This document shows positions 35,310 to 44,107 of a stretch of 64,000 bases of DNA, in pieces. Position 1 is the first letter of the stretch. Every line of letters begins with the position of its first letter. Source of the stretch: Methylobacterium sp. Its GTDB lineage: Bacteria > Pseudomonadota > Alphaproteobacteria > Rhizobiales > Beijerinckiaceae. Where the stretch lies: NCBI RefSeq assembly GCF_019745455.1, contig NZ_JAIETD010000121.1:1-64000 (forward strand). The letters run 5' to 3'. Below the pieces are notes generated by a model that ran no database searches, was not told the origin of the DNA, and saw only the letters and a program-made list of their open reading frames with translations. Position numbers and translations under genes: made by a program.

Positions 35310-35417
35310 GTATCACTTTCCGTTCGGATTGCGCGGCTTCTACTACGAACGCGGATTTCCTGAAAGCCAAGCTCGGACACGTAGGCTAGTTTTTCTCCTA
35401 TCAGGGGAGAGAAAACT

Positions 35418-36191
35418 ATGCCGGCGACTGATATCCGTAAAGATCTCGAAGGAAAAGTAGCATTGGTGACAGGCGCTACGCGCAACCAAGGGCGAGCCTA
35501 TGCTGTAATGCTGGCACGAAACGGCTGCCGTGGCGTAGCGATCCATCATCACGGCGAGCATTCGCACAGCGAGGCCGAGGAGACCGCTGCCGAGATCCGG
35601 CGCCTCGGTGGTGACGCTCTCCTCGTTAGCGCTGACCTCGCGCGTGTGAGCGATGTCACCAAGCTGTTCGATGCCGTCGACAGTCGGTTCGGCCAACTGG
35701 ACATCGTCGTGAACACCGTCGGCAAAGTGGTGAAAAAGCCTTTTGTCGAGATCACAGAGGACGATTTCGACCAGAGTTTCATGGTCAACACGAAGGCCGC
35801 CTTCTTCTGTATGCAGGAAGCCGCAAAGCGAATCTCCGATAATGGCCGGATCATCTCCATTGGTACGACGCTGCAGGCCGCGACGACCGGAATGTACGCG
35901 GTCTACGCAGGCTCGAAGGCGCCCCTCGAACATTTCACCCGGGCGCTAGCGAAGGAGATCGGTGGTCGGGGTGTCACAGTGAACACCGTCGCACCGGGAC
36001 CCTTGAATACGTCGTTCTTCTACCCGGCAGAGACGGAGCATTCCACGGCGTTCCTGAAGGGTATGAGCGTACAGAACCGCCTTGGCGAAATCGACGAGAT
36101 CACGCCGATCATCGAATTCCTGGCAGGGCCAGGCAGCGGTTGGGTGACGGCGCAGACCCTGTTCGTCAACGGCGGTTTCATCGCGCGTTAG
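35418..36191 (+). CDS. Short-chain dehydrogenase/reductase (SDR)
   Basis: The protein is 257 aa. It has a Rossmann nucleotide-binding motif TGATRNQGRAYA, an NTVG block in place of NNAG, catalytic Ser in IISIGTT, and the YAVYAGSKAP pattern containing Tyr-x3-Lys. A strong AGGGGAGA site precedes the ATG at 35418. The C-terminus has a NGGF motif typical of classical SDRs. NAD(P)-dependent oxidoreductase of unknown substrate, likely regulated by the divergent AraC gene. His-rich stretch IHHHGEHSH after strand 2 is unusual. Confidence 0.9.
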   Translation: MPATDIRKDLEGKVALVTGATRNQGRAYAVMLARNGCRGVAIHHHGEHSHSEAEETAAEIRRLGGDALLVSADLARVSDVTKLFDAVDSRFGQLDIVVNTVGKVVKKPFVEITEDDFDQSFMVNTKAAFFCMQEAAKRISDNGRIISIGTTLQAATTGMYAVYAGSKAPLEHFTRALAKEIGGRGVTVNTVAPGPLNTSFFYPAETEHSTAFLKGMSVQNRLGEIDEITPIIEFLAGPGSGWVTAQTLFVNGGFIAR

Positions 36192-36247
36192 GACGCGGAC
36201 GCCATGGGGCGTCGGTCTTCAAACCTGCGGGGTATTAATGACGCGTA

Positions 36248-36277
36248 GGTGTCGCCCCCTTGAACGGGAGCGACACC
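36248..36277. terminator. Hairpin downstream of the SDR gene
   Basis: GGTGTCGC pairs with GCGACACC across a 14-base loop that itself holds CCC/GGG, forming a longer imperfect stem 57 bp after the SDR stop. No T run is present, so Rho-independent termination is uncertain. Confidence 0.4.
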
Positions 36278-36463
36278 CACAGCTTCGTGCCTTGCGGGCA
36301 AGACTGGTTTCCAAATCAAAAGAGGCCGATAGTGCGCAGGTCTGGCAAACTGAGGCAGAGGCCGAATCTCGCGAAGAGGGCGCAGATGGCTTCGGGGGAT
36401 TGGCAAAAATAATCGGATCCGCCTACTTCACTTACAATTGGATTTGAGACGGGGTGGCTCGCG

Positions 36464-37555
36464 GTGAGGTGTGGTCTAACGTCGTCGCCCATAGCATTCG
36501 TTGAAATCCAGGTAAGGATTGCAAGCCTCTTGCAAAACCGAAAGCCTTTGGGCTACGTGGCACTTTCGGCGACATCAATCTTCTTGTTGGATACGTGGAG
36601 TCCGCTGCATTTCGCCGTTGCGGTCCTCTACATCGTCGTCATTGTCCTTGCGGCCCTATGGTTCAAACACGTTGGCATCCTTAGGACCGCGGCGCTCTGC
36701 GCGGCGCTGACATGCTTGAGCTTCATTATAACCCATGGCTCGGATCCGGACAGCGGCGCTGCAGCCCGCACATTAATCAGCCTCGCCGCAATCACGATCA
36801 CCACGAAGCTCGCTTTGTTCAACATCGCAACTCGTGAACGGCTGATTGCGATTGGTAAGGAAAAGGACAATCTGGCCCGCTTTTTCCCGCAGGCTATCGT
36901 CGAACAAATCGCGACGAACGACATCGCGCTATCGACGACCAGATATGAGCCTGCTGCGGTCCTGTTCGTCGATATGATTGGATTCACGAAGTTCTGCAGC
37001 GCTCTGCAGCCGCAGGATGTGATCGCCATGCTTCGGGAATTGCTGTGCACCCTGAGTTCCAGTGTGTTCGAGCACCACGGTACCGTCGACAAGTTCACGG
37101 GCGACGGTTTGATCGCTGTATTCGGCCTGCCCGTCTCGAACGACCTGAGTGCCACGAACGCCGTACGGTGTGCGCTGACCATGCAGGCGAGGCTCCAGGT
37201 ATGGAACGATGAACGTGCGGCGTCGGGACTGGAAGCGGTCGCCGTTGCCATCGGGATCCATTACGGCGATGTCGTGCTCGGCGATGTCGGATGCGAGAGC
37301 CGGCTGGAATTGACGGTCCTGGGCGATACAGTGAACGTTGCGAGCCGCGTCGAGCATCACTGCCGTGAGGCTAGGGCCTCGATCCTGATCACGGACGCTG
37401 TCGTCAAGCGCATGCAAAGCGAGGGAAGCGAGGGAACGGTAAAAAGGTTCACGGACCGAGGGTTTCACACGATCCGGGGACATTCGGATGCCCTACGACT
37501 GTTCGCAATTCCGAGAGATGCAGAGCTAGTCGTCGATCAGCTTCAAGTAGGGTGA
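36464..37555 (+). CDS. Membrane-bound class III adenylate/guanylate cyclase
   Basis: The 363-aa product has three hydrophobic segments in the first 120 residues (about 31-66, 72-90 and 103-120) and a C-terminal catalytic domain. Metal-binding Asp170 is in VLFVDMIGFTKF, Asp214 in DKFTGDGLIAVFG, and the transition-state region in LTVLGDTVNVASR. The best start is a GTG at 36464, with no in-frame ATG before the first span. It should make cAMP or cGMP in response to a membrane or small-molecule signal; the sensing part is short. Stand-alone gene. Confidence 0.85.
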   Translation: MRCGLTSSPIAFVEIQVRIASLLQNRKPLGYVALSATSIFLLDTWSPLHFAVAVLYIVVIVLAALWFKHVGILRTAALCAALTCLSFIITHGSDPDSGAAARTLISLAAITITTKLALFNIATRERLIAIGKEKDNLARFFPQAIVEQIATNDIALSTTRYEPAAVLFVDMIGFTKFCSALQPQDVIAMLRELLCTLSSSVFEHHGTVDKFTGDGLIAVFGLPVSNDLSATNAVRCALTMQARLQVWNDERAASGLEAVAVAIGIHYGDVVLGDVGCESRLELTVLGDTVNVASRVEHHCREARASILITDAVVKRMQSEGSEGTVKRFTDRGFHTIRGHSDALRLFAIPRDAELVVDQLQVG

Positions 37556-37830
37556 CGATCTCTGATCTCTTTGGATGGCTCGCCGCTAATACGACGCATC
37601 CATCCGTGTCCGGATTCTGGTTCTTCGCGCACAAAAGCAGACCGACCGCTTACCACCCCAAACGGCCATTCTGCAGCCGACCCGACCTCGCCGTTCGAAG
37701 ATCTCTGGCCAGTTCTCAGAAGCGGACGTTCGACGGGAGGGTTGCAGGGGTACTAGAGCATTTTCCACGATCCCTGAGTCGTTGCGGCCAGGTGAGCGTT
37801 GATCCCTGAAGGTTCGTCAGGGAGATCGCC

Positions 37831-38296
37831 ATGGCCCGTGCCTACAGTCACGATCTGCGTGTTCGCGTCTTGGACGCGGTGGAAGCAGGTCTGTCCCGCC
37901 GGGCCGCGGCCCTGCGCTATCGGGTCGGCGTCGCTACGGTGATCCGCTGGGCCGCGCATGCGACGATGACAGGAGAGACGCGGGCTGAGCGTCAGGGCCG
38001 TCCACCCGGCTCCAAGCTCGACGTGCATGAAGCCTTTCTGCTCGCCCTCACCGAAGAGAAGGACGAACCGAAGGACCGCGCAGCGACATCACGCTTGCCG
38101 AGATGCAGGAACTCCTGCGTACCGAGCGCAGCGTCTCGGTCGGATTGGGCACGCTGTGGCGTTTCTTCGCCTGCCGCGCTGTGACGTGGAAAAAAAGTCA
38201 GCGCACGCAACCGAGCAGGATCGCCCCGACGTGGCCGCATCCCGTGAGGTGTGTTCAGCATTGAGGATCTCTTCGGCGGCCGCAGTCACGGTCTGA
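37831..38296 (+). pseudogene. IS630-type transposase, frameshifted and truncated
   Basis: The N-terminal part (MARAYSHDLRVRVLDAVEAG, then a helix-turn-helix with RYRVGVATVIRWA) is typical of IS630 transposases in methylobacteria. The homologous reading then moves to another frame (DITLAEMQELLRTERSVS) and again at an A7 run (TGGAAAAAAAGTCAG) into KKSAHATEQDRPDVAASREV. It stops before any catalytic DDE block. Both frame changes and the missing catalytic part mark it as a remnant. A sequence TACTAGAGCATTTTCC near 37751 may be its left end. Confidence 0.8.
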
Positions 38297-38391
38297 ACAG
38301 GCGCGCATACCGTTTCCACCGCGTGCCGGAGGGGCGCCGCGACTTCACGGAGTGACCCGGCCTACACACCATGGACGACGATTTCTCGAAG

Positions 38392-38722
38392 GTCGCCAAC
38401 ATCCCCGCGGCCCGGGCTTTGGTCGGGGCCCGCCGAGGCCGGGGCGCGCGCCGCCGGGGCGGCGGTGAGGCACGGGCGCGCCGGAAACTTTAAGGGCTGG
38501 GCCAGTACCCTACGCAGCGTGACGAAGCTCTGGGACGTTTCTGTCGCTCCCATCCACGACGCGGATGGCAGGCCGAAGCGCCTGTTCTCGGTGTCGCGCG
38601 ACGGGGCGGAGGAGCGTTGGGCATCCGTATTTCCGGCGGTATCGGTGAGCTTCGGTAAACGCCTCCGGAAGCTCTGCGACGGCTACGCAGGTACCGTTAT
38701 CGTCGCCGGATCGGCGGGGTAG
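38392..38722 (+). pseudogene. Fragment of a PAS-domain sensor gene
   Basis: Within 38465-38722 the frame reads KLWDVSVAPIHDADGRPKRL and FSVSRD, the usual end of a PAS domain in methylobacterial histidine kinases. A Gly/Arg-rich GRAGNFKGWASTL precedes it. No kinase core follows, so this is a piece of a sensor gene left next to the IS630 remnant. Confidence 0.5.
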
Positions 38723-38918
38723 AAACTCGGAGGCTTCCGTACCGCCTGCGGCGCCGTCGACCGCTCCCCTAGCGGGACCGACTCCCACACGCTTTGCGTT
38801 CTGACACAGCGTATTTGTGTTCACACAATCGTGAACCGGGAAATCCCTTCTGCTTAAAACGAGATTCGTTTTTTAGAATAGATTAAATCTGCAAGGTGGT
38901 TTTGCCCCGGAGTCGGAG

Positions 38919-39215
38919 TTGAGCAATCTGACCGATGAAGAGCGAGACGAGGCTCGCGCGGCGGGGTTTCGTTCCGCTGAGCTTTACGGCAATCGCGCTG
39001 CGGTCTCTCTACAGGGGCGAGATGTGGGCGAGGCCGAAATTCAAAGGCACCTCAACAACATTCATGCAAGCCTCCAGCTGGAAACTCAGCGCCTGCGGGA
39101 AAACGGTGGGTGTGAAAAAATGATAGCGGAATATGTAGAAGCTGTGATCGAAGGCGTTACATGGCATTTGTGTAGGCTCCGCGCGGCTTCACCTTCGAGC
39201 GATACGCGGAACTAG
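38919..39215 (+). CDS. Small hypothetical protein
   Basis: A TTG at 38919, close behind GGAG, opens a 98-codon frame with natural composition (LTDEERDEARAAGFRSAELY; a long helix with HLNNIHASLQLETQRL). No signal peptide or known family is seen. Start weak, gene plausible. Confidence 0.4.
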   Translation: MSNLTDEERDEARAAGFRSAELYGNRAAVSLQGRDVGEAEIQRHLNNIHASLQLETQRLRENGGCEKMIAEYVEAVIEGVTWHLCRLRAASPSSDTRN

Positions 39216-39536
39216 AATGGTCCAGTTCCTATCTAACCATGCATAAGGCGTCGAAACTTCGACAAGATAGTCAGCCACTATCGGCGCGTGGTTCATAGTT
39301 CTTCCGAAAACGACGCAACCGTGCCGTGCGGAGGACTCCCAGCTTCCGCTGAGAGTAGTCCTTAGCGATCTGTGAGGTAAGTAGCAGCGCAACACCCGAG
39401 GCCTGGAAAGGCACTAAGCGACCCACTATACTGTCAGTAATATCGCAATTCAACATGATCTACTTCGCCGTCCTGGCTACCCAGCCCAAAACGGGTCAAT
39501 GTCAGTGAAGTTGGTGATCCAATTATGATTCGCGGG
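39216..39536. other. Intergenic stretch without a gene
   Basis: These 321 bases between two convergent small genes hold only short frames with no protein character and no obvious repeat or hairpin. Confidence 0.5.
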
Positions 39537-39839
39537 TCAATGACTTTTCGAGCCCTCGAGCCGTTCCACCCATTCGGGCGGCGCGGTCGGCATTGCGCGC
39601 CTGGCCATCCAAGTGCCGACCAAGGTCAATTTGGCCAAATAGATCGTTAAGCCATTGTCATTTCGTACCAAGACAACGAGAGTATCGCGAATGCAGAGGT
39701 CGTTCTCGGTCTCGTGGGCCACGATTGCCGGTAGAGCCTCAATGGCGTGCATGGCCGCGTCCCGGACGTCGGCGAACTCCATGCCTTCTTCATCGGGCGT
39801 GAGCGCGGAGTCCTGAATGTCGAAGTCATAGTGAGGCAC
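39537..39839 (-). CDS. DUF6894-family small protein
   Basis: A GTG at 39839 preceded by GGAGGG gives 100 aa. The N-terminus VPHYDFDIQDSALTPDEEGM matches the DUF6894 pattern (P.Y.FDI.DG....DEEG.E) common in Methylobacterium and Bradyrhizobium, usually as several small paralogues per genome. Function unknown. A longer frame upstream is not needed. Confidence 0.7.
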   Translation of the reverse strand: MPHYDFDIQDSALTPDEEGMEFADVRDAAMHAIEALPAIVAHETENDLCIRDTLVVLVRNDNGLTIYLAKLTLVGTWMARRAMPTAPPEWVERLEGSKSH

Positions 39840-40192
39840 ATTGCCCTCCGCACGTCGTCGGAGGGAGCCTTCTGCCCCCTGTGAACCAATGGCCAGCATC
39901 CGAGTGGCACGAGAGGTACTAGTGTAGGGAATCTGACGCGGATACAAGCTCGCTCGTGCTGAAATCCAGATAAATCGCTGTGTTTCGGTATTACATACTA
40001 ATTAGACACGAGGCGAATTATTAAATTTTCCGAAGATTGCGTGTCGCCGGGCGAATGCAGGGTTGAGGTTACGGATCGCAGTCGATACGCGGATGCTGTT
40101 CCAGCACCCCGATTACCGTCGTCCAAGACTTGGCGTCACGCACTGCGCGGACCTCCTATCCCAATGGAGCCGCAGCGGTTCATCGACGATCC
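39840..40192. other. Intergenic stretch without a gene
   Basis: These 353 bases separate the DUF6894 gene from the response regulator stop. No convincing frame, hairpin or repeat was seen. Confidence 0.5.
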
Positions 40193-40867
40193 TCAGCGAA
40201 TGGGGATTGAGCCCTGGAGCCATCCCTGCATGATCGCGAACTGGACGATTTGTGCGCGGCTGTTGATGCCCAGCCGGCCGCATGCCCGGGACTTCTGGGT
40301 TTCGACGGTCTTTGGCGTTGAACCAAGATGGCTGGCGATCTCCTTGCTGGTAAAGCCGAATGCCACGAAGCGGAGAATTTCCCTCTCGCGGTCAGCGAGC
40401 TGGGACTGCATGTCATCGTGGCTCTGACAGGCCATCGGCGCCTTTTGGCCGGCAGTGCGCGCCGGCAGTGCAGAATCTATGTAGATGCCGCCTGCAACCA
40501 CCGCTCGTGCGGCCTGGACAATATTAAGGAAGGCCGAGCGCTTCAGGACGTAGCCTCCTGCGCCGGCCTCGAACGCTTGGTCGACATAAACCCGGCTCTC
40601 GTAGGCGCTGAGGATGATCGACCGGGTCGGGCATTGCCGTTCGGCGAGCTTACGGATCACTGCGACCCCGTTCATGTCCGGCATCGCAAAGTCCAAGATA
40701 GCGATGTCCGGCGTCAGGCTCGATATCGCCTGCACAGCGTCGAGTCCGGTATCCACGGAAGCGACGATCTCGATCCCGCCGGTGTTCGCCAGAAGGTCGG
40801 CGACTCCGTGCCGGAACACGGGATGGTCGTCCGCGAGCGCGATTCGGATGGGGCGTTGGTCATTCAT
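40193..40867 (-). CDS. NarL/LuxR-type response regulator
   Basis: The 224-aa product has a receiver domain (IALADDHPVFRHGVADLL; phosphoacceptor Asp in DIAILDFAMPDMNG; Lys in GYVLKRSAF) and a LuxR helix-turn-helix (LADREREILRFVAFGFTSKE, then IASHLGSTPKTVETQKSR). The start at 40867 overlaps the kinase stop by eight bases, so both are translated together. It lies in the same orientation as and downstream of the RTX secretion genes. Confidence 0.9.
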   Translation of the reverse strand: MNDQRPIRIALADDHPVFRHGVADLLANTGGIEIVASVDTGLDAVQAISSLTPDIAILDFAMPDMNGVAVIRKLAERQCPTRSIILSAYESRVYVDQAFEAGAGGYVLKRSAFLNIVQAARAVVAGGIYIDSALPARTAGQKAPMACQSHDDMQSQLADREREILRFVAFGFTSKEIASHLGSTPKTVETQKSRACGRLGINSRAQIVQFAIMQGWLQGSIPIR

Positions 40868-42041
40868 CGTCCGAAGCATCCTTTCCGAGACGTACCCGCG
40901 CGACGACCGACGCCCCCTGTCCCGGGGAGGACTCGATCTCCAGGCCGCCCCCGATGAGGGCCATGCGTTCGCGCATCCCGATCAATCCGAGCTTGCCCTG
41001 GGACACCAGGAAATTGACCGAGGCGGCGTCGGCCTCGAAGCCTACGCCGTCGTCGTCGACCGTTAGGGTCAGACGTCCTGGACTGAACAGGAGGACGACG
41101 GAGACGTAGCTCGGCAGGCCGGCGTGCTTGGCTACGTTGGTCAGCGCCTCCTGCGTGATGCGATACAGCGTGATGGCGTGCTCGGCAGGCAGGTGGAATT
41201 CCACGCCGCTGACCTGCACCTCCGTCGGGATCGACGTGGTGCGGCTCCACTCCTCGACGAGGTATCGCAGGGCCGTGACGAAACCGAACTCGTCGAGGGC
41301 CGCAGGACGCAGTTCGAGGGTGACGCGGCGCAGCGCCTGACCCACTTCCTGCGCCTGATCGAGGAGGCGGTCGAGCTCGGCGCGTCCATCCTCACCCGAG
41401 AGGTAGGGAAGGAGGCGTCGCAGCCCGAAATTCAGGGCGACCAGATGCTGGCCGGCATGGTCATGGAGGTCGCGGGCGAGCCGGCGCCGTTCGTCCTGTC
41501 CGGCGCGGTACAGCCGGGTCAGCACATCGTCGCGTTCCCGTTCGGCTGCCAGGCGAGCGGCGGCATCGGCCTCCAGGCGGACAAGCAGATCTTCGCGTTC
41601 CCGAAGGAGCGTCTGCATCTCGCGCGCGCGCCGCCGGCGCTCAAGCATGACACGGCGGGCGTCGTGAAGCTTCGATGTGAGGATCCCGAACCGACGGCCC
41701 AATCCCAGCCCGTCGAGGTGAAGGATAACGAGCGGACGACCGGCGAAGCCGCCTAGCCGAGCACGCGTCCCGTGGCAGGCATGCCGCTCGAGGTTTCCCT
41801 CGTCGTCCTGGAGGAACAGGGTGCCCGGCAACGAAGCAGCGCAGGAGGCGCAGCGAGTGAGGTAGCGGCGCAAATCCGGCTCGGCAGCTTTCTGGACCGG
41901 TAGGACGTCACCGATCCGTAGGCCGTCCAACACTTCACGCGCCGAGGCGTTGGCGCCTTCGAGTTCCCCGCTCGGCCGCACGATGAGCATGGGAGCGGGG
42001 ACGAACTCGAACAGGGCTTCGAAATCCGACCTAGGCGACAT
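40860..42041 (-). CDS. NarX-like (HisKA_3) sensor histidine kinase
   Basis: The 393-aa kinase has an N-terminal PAS-like region (FEALFEFVPAPMLIVRPSGE) with a CASC motif, a coiled coil, then the HisKA_3 box RRLARDLHDHAGQHLVALNF with the phosphoacceptor His, and an HATPase with ITQEALTNVAKHAG, DDGVGF and GLIGMRERMALIGG. No membrane segments, so cytosolic. The start at 42041 overlaps the stop of the upstream sensor gene by 11 nt. Cognate regulator is the next gene. Confidence 0.9.
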   Translation of the reverse strand: MSPRSDFEALFEFVPAPMLIVRPSGELEGANASAREVLDGLRIGDVLPVQKAAEPDLRRYLTRCASCAASLPGTLFLQDDEGNLERHACHGTRARLGGFAGRPLVILHLDGLGLGRRFGILTSKLHDARRVMLERRRRAREMQTLLREREDLLVRLEADAAARLAAERERDDVLTRLYRAGQDERRRLARDLHDHAGQHLVALNFGLRRLLPYLSGEDGRAELDRLLDQAQEVGQALRRVTLELRPAALDEFGFVTALRYLVEEWSRTTSIPTEVQVSGVEFHLPAEHAITLYRITQEALTNVAKHAGLPSYVSVVLLFSPGRLTLTVDDDGVGFEADAASVNFLVSQGKLGLIGMRERMALIGGGLEIESSPGQGASVVARVRLGKDASDDE

Positions 42042-42570
42042 CCTTTCCGAAGTAGTCCTGTCCGCCCTCGTCGGGGGCATCGGGGTCGAGGTCGATGACG
42101 ATCCGGCAGCCGAGGCCGCCGCGGGCGATGGTGTCACCGAGCGTAATTCGACCATAGCCTTGGCTCTCCGCAACCATGTGACCGAAGACGTTCGAGGTCA
42201 CCATGCACATCGAGGGAGACTTCTTCACCAACTCGCCGAACGGGCAGCGTCGGTTGCCGAGCACGATGCGCCGGGACGTCGCCTCAATGACGTAGAAGTC
42301 CCCCCCCAAGCGCCGCTTGAGATCGATCATGGCATCAACGGTGGCGGCGAGGTCCAACCGGGGCGTTCCGGACACACGGAGATATCGGGTCTTGATCTCT
42401 TCCGAGACGGCCATGCCGACTAGGGCGATGAAGCCACTCGCCTCCGCCCGTCCGACGGCATCCTCCAAGGCGTCCGTGAAGGCGCCGAAGACCATCCCGA
42501 GAAAATCCTCCCGGTCGATACCTATCGATGCGGGCGAGACGTCCGCAACGCCAACGGCTTCCGGACACAT
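42031..42570 (-). CDS. Methanogen_OD1-domain protein
   Basis: The 179-aa product contains the methanogen output domain 1 signature, with GNRRCPFGELVKKSPSMCMV, a TSNVFG block and TIARGGLGCRIVIDL, including conserved Cys residues. Such proteins are small sensors or partners of NarX-like kinases in alphaproteobacteria. A GGGGAG site precedes the ATG at 42570. It opens a three-gene two-component operon. Ligand unknown; the Cys pair suggests metal or redox sensing. Confidence 0.75.
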   Translation of the reverse strand: MCPEAVGVADVSPASIGIDREDFLGMVFGAFTDALEDAVGRAEASGFIALVGMAVSEEIKTRYLRVSGTPRLDLAATVDAMIDLKRRLGGDFYVIEATSRRIVLGNRRCPFGELVKKSPSMCMVTSNVFGHMVAESQGYGRITLGDTIARGGLGCRIVIDLDPDAPDEGGQDYFGKDVA

Positions 42571-42737
42571 TTACCGCGCTCCCCTTTATAACTTCTTGTC
42601 ATGAGAGTAGCACAACGATGAAGCGAAATCACTAATCCGGAATGAGTAGAAATACCGATTTTTGATATAATTTCTTCCACGACGATTATAGACTTCATAT
42701 CAAATGACAGAATGGAATATTTTGCGCCATTTGACAG

Positions 42738-44084
42738 TCATCGCTCCCGAAAGCTGCGCTTGAATTGATCCTGGATCGGCTTCATGAGATATGAAAGGGC
42801 CGTGCGTTCCTCGGTCGCGACATGCACTTCCACCGGCATGCCGGGTACCAAGTGCGCGCTTTCCCCGAGACGGCTGAGCTCTCCTTCGTTGAGCTCGACG
42901 TACCCGACGTAGAACGCCTCGTCTTTGCCTCCCTTCGTCGTCGACGGCGAGACGTAGGTTAGCTTCCCCTTCAGTTCCGGTGTCGTCCTTTGGTTAAAGG
43001 CGGTGAACCGCAGCTTGGCGGGTCGCCCGACGCCGATCTGGTCGATGCTCTGGGGAGAGATGCGAACCTCGATCCGGCGCATGGCGTCCGCGGGCACGAC
43101 GGTCGCGAGCACGTCGGCCGGCGTGACGACACCGCCGACGGTGAAGGCCTTCAGCTCGTGCAGGACGCCCGTGGCGGGCGAGCGGATCTCGGTCCGCGTC
43201 AGCCGATCCTCCAGGGCTATGCGTCGGTTGCCCAGCTCGGCGAGCTTGGCGTCGACGACGCTGAGTTCCTTCTGGGCCTCGGTGCGCGCGGTGTCCGTGA
43301 TGGCAAGAAGCTGGACCCGGATTTCGCTCGTGCGCACCTTGGCCCTGGCGATGGACGCTTCCAGCGAACCCTGCTCGCCGGTCAGGCGATGCCGGTCGCG
43401 GCTGATGGGCAGGAATTTCGAACTTTCGAAGAGGTGTTTGTCGACGAGGCCCTGCAGCTTGCCGTGCTCGCTCGTAAGGATCGCGAGCTCGTCCTGCTTG
43501 GCGTCCTTCTGTTTGAGCAAGCCGGCGATCTCCTCCGCCACCTGACCGATCTGCAGTTCAAGCTGCTGGCGTTGGCTATCGCGGCTGGCGAGGTTGCCGC
43601 GGAAGAGGCGGCTCTCGCCATCGAGGATGGCGAGCATCTCTCCATCGCCGCCCGACAGAATGGCTGGGAAGACGATGTCGCGAAGCCCGTCGCGCTCTGC
43701 CAACAGGCGGGCTTTCTTAGCCGACAGCTCCACGAGTTGGCCTTTGACGATCGCCAGTTCGGCGCGGGTCTGGGCATCGTCGATGCGGATGAGGACTTGG
43801 CCGGCCGTCACGGCCTGCCCATCCCGCACGAGAATGGCGCCGACGATGCCCCCGTCCCGGTGCTGGACCGCCTTGGCGTTCTGATCGACGGTGACCGAGC
43901 CCGATGCCATGATGGCGCCGTTGAGATCGGTCGTCGCCGCCCATCCGCCCACTCCGACCAGAAGGCTCACACCCAGCGCGAAGCCGAGGGCGATGCGTGG
44001 GATGACGGAGAACGAAGGCTCCGTCCCGAGGTCGATGGCGTCCAGGGGCTTGGGACGATGGACACCGATGGTTCGCGTACTCAT
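42738..44084 (-). CDS. prtE: HlyD-family type I secretion adaptor
   Basis: The 448-aa protein has one N-terminal membrane span (IALGFALGVSLLVGVGGWAA), a lipoyl-like segment GAIMASGSVTVDQNAKAVQH, a long coiled coil (about 120-290), and the C-terminal HlyD block ISPQSIDQIGVGRPAKLRF and GMPVEVHVATEERTALSYL. It is the periplasmic adaptor of a type I exporter. It lies 23 nt after the second RTX gene and is last in the secretion operon. The outer-membrane TolC partner is not in the window. Confidence 0.9.
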   Translation of the reverse strand: MSTRTIGVHRPKPLDAIDLGTEPSFSVIPRIALGFALGVSLLVGVGGWAATTDLNGAIMASGSVTVDQNAKAVQHRDGGIVGAILVRDGQAVTAGQVLIRIDDAQTRAELAIVKGQLVELSAKKARLLAERDGLRDIVFPAILSGGDGEMLAILDGESRLFRGNLASRDSQRQQLELQIGQVAEEIAGLLKQKDAKQDELAILTSEHGKLQGLVDKHLFESSKFLPISRDRHRLTGEQGSLEASIARAKVRTSEIRVQLLAITDTARTEAQKELSVVDAKLAELGNRRIALEDRLTRTEIRSPATGVLHELKAFTVGGVVTPADVLATVVPADAMRRIEVRISPQSIDQIGVGRPAKLRFTAFNQRTTPELKGKLTYVSPSTTKGGKDEAFYVGYVELNEGELSRLGESAHLVPGMPVEVHVATEERTALSYLMKPIQDQFKRSFRER

Positions 44085-44107
44085 GGTCCGCTCCTTCGAA
44101 GGCTGGA

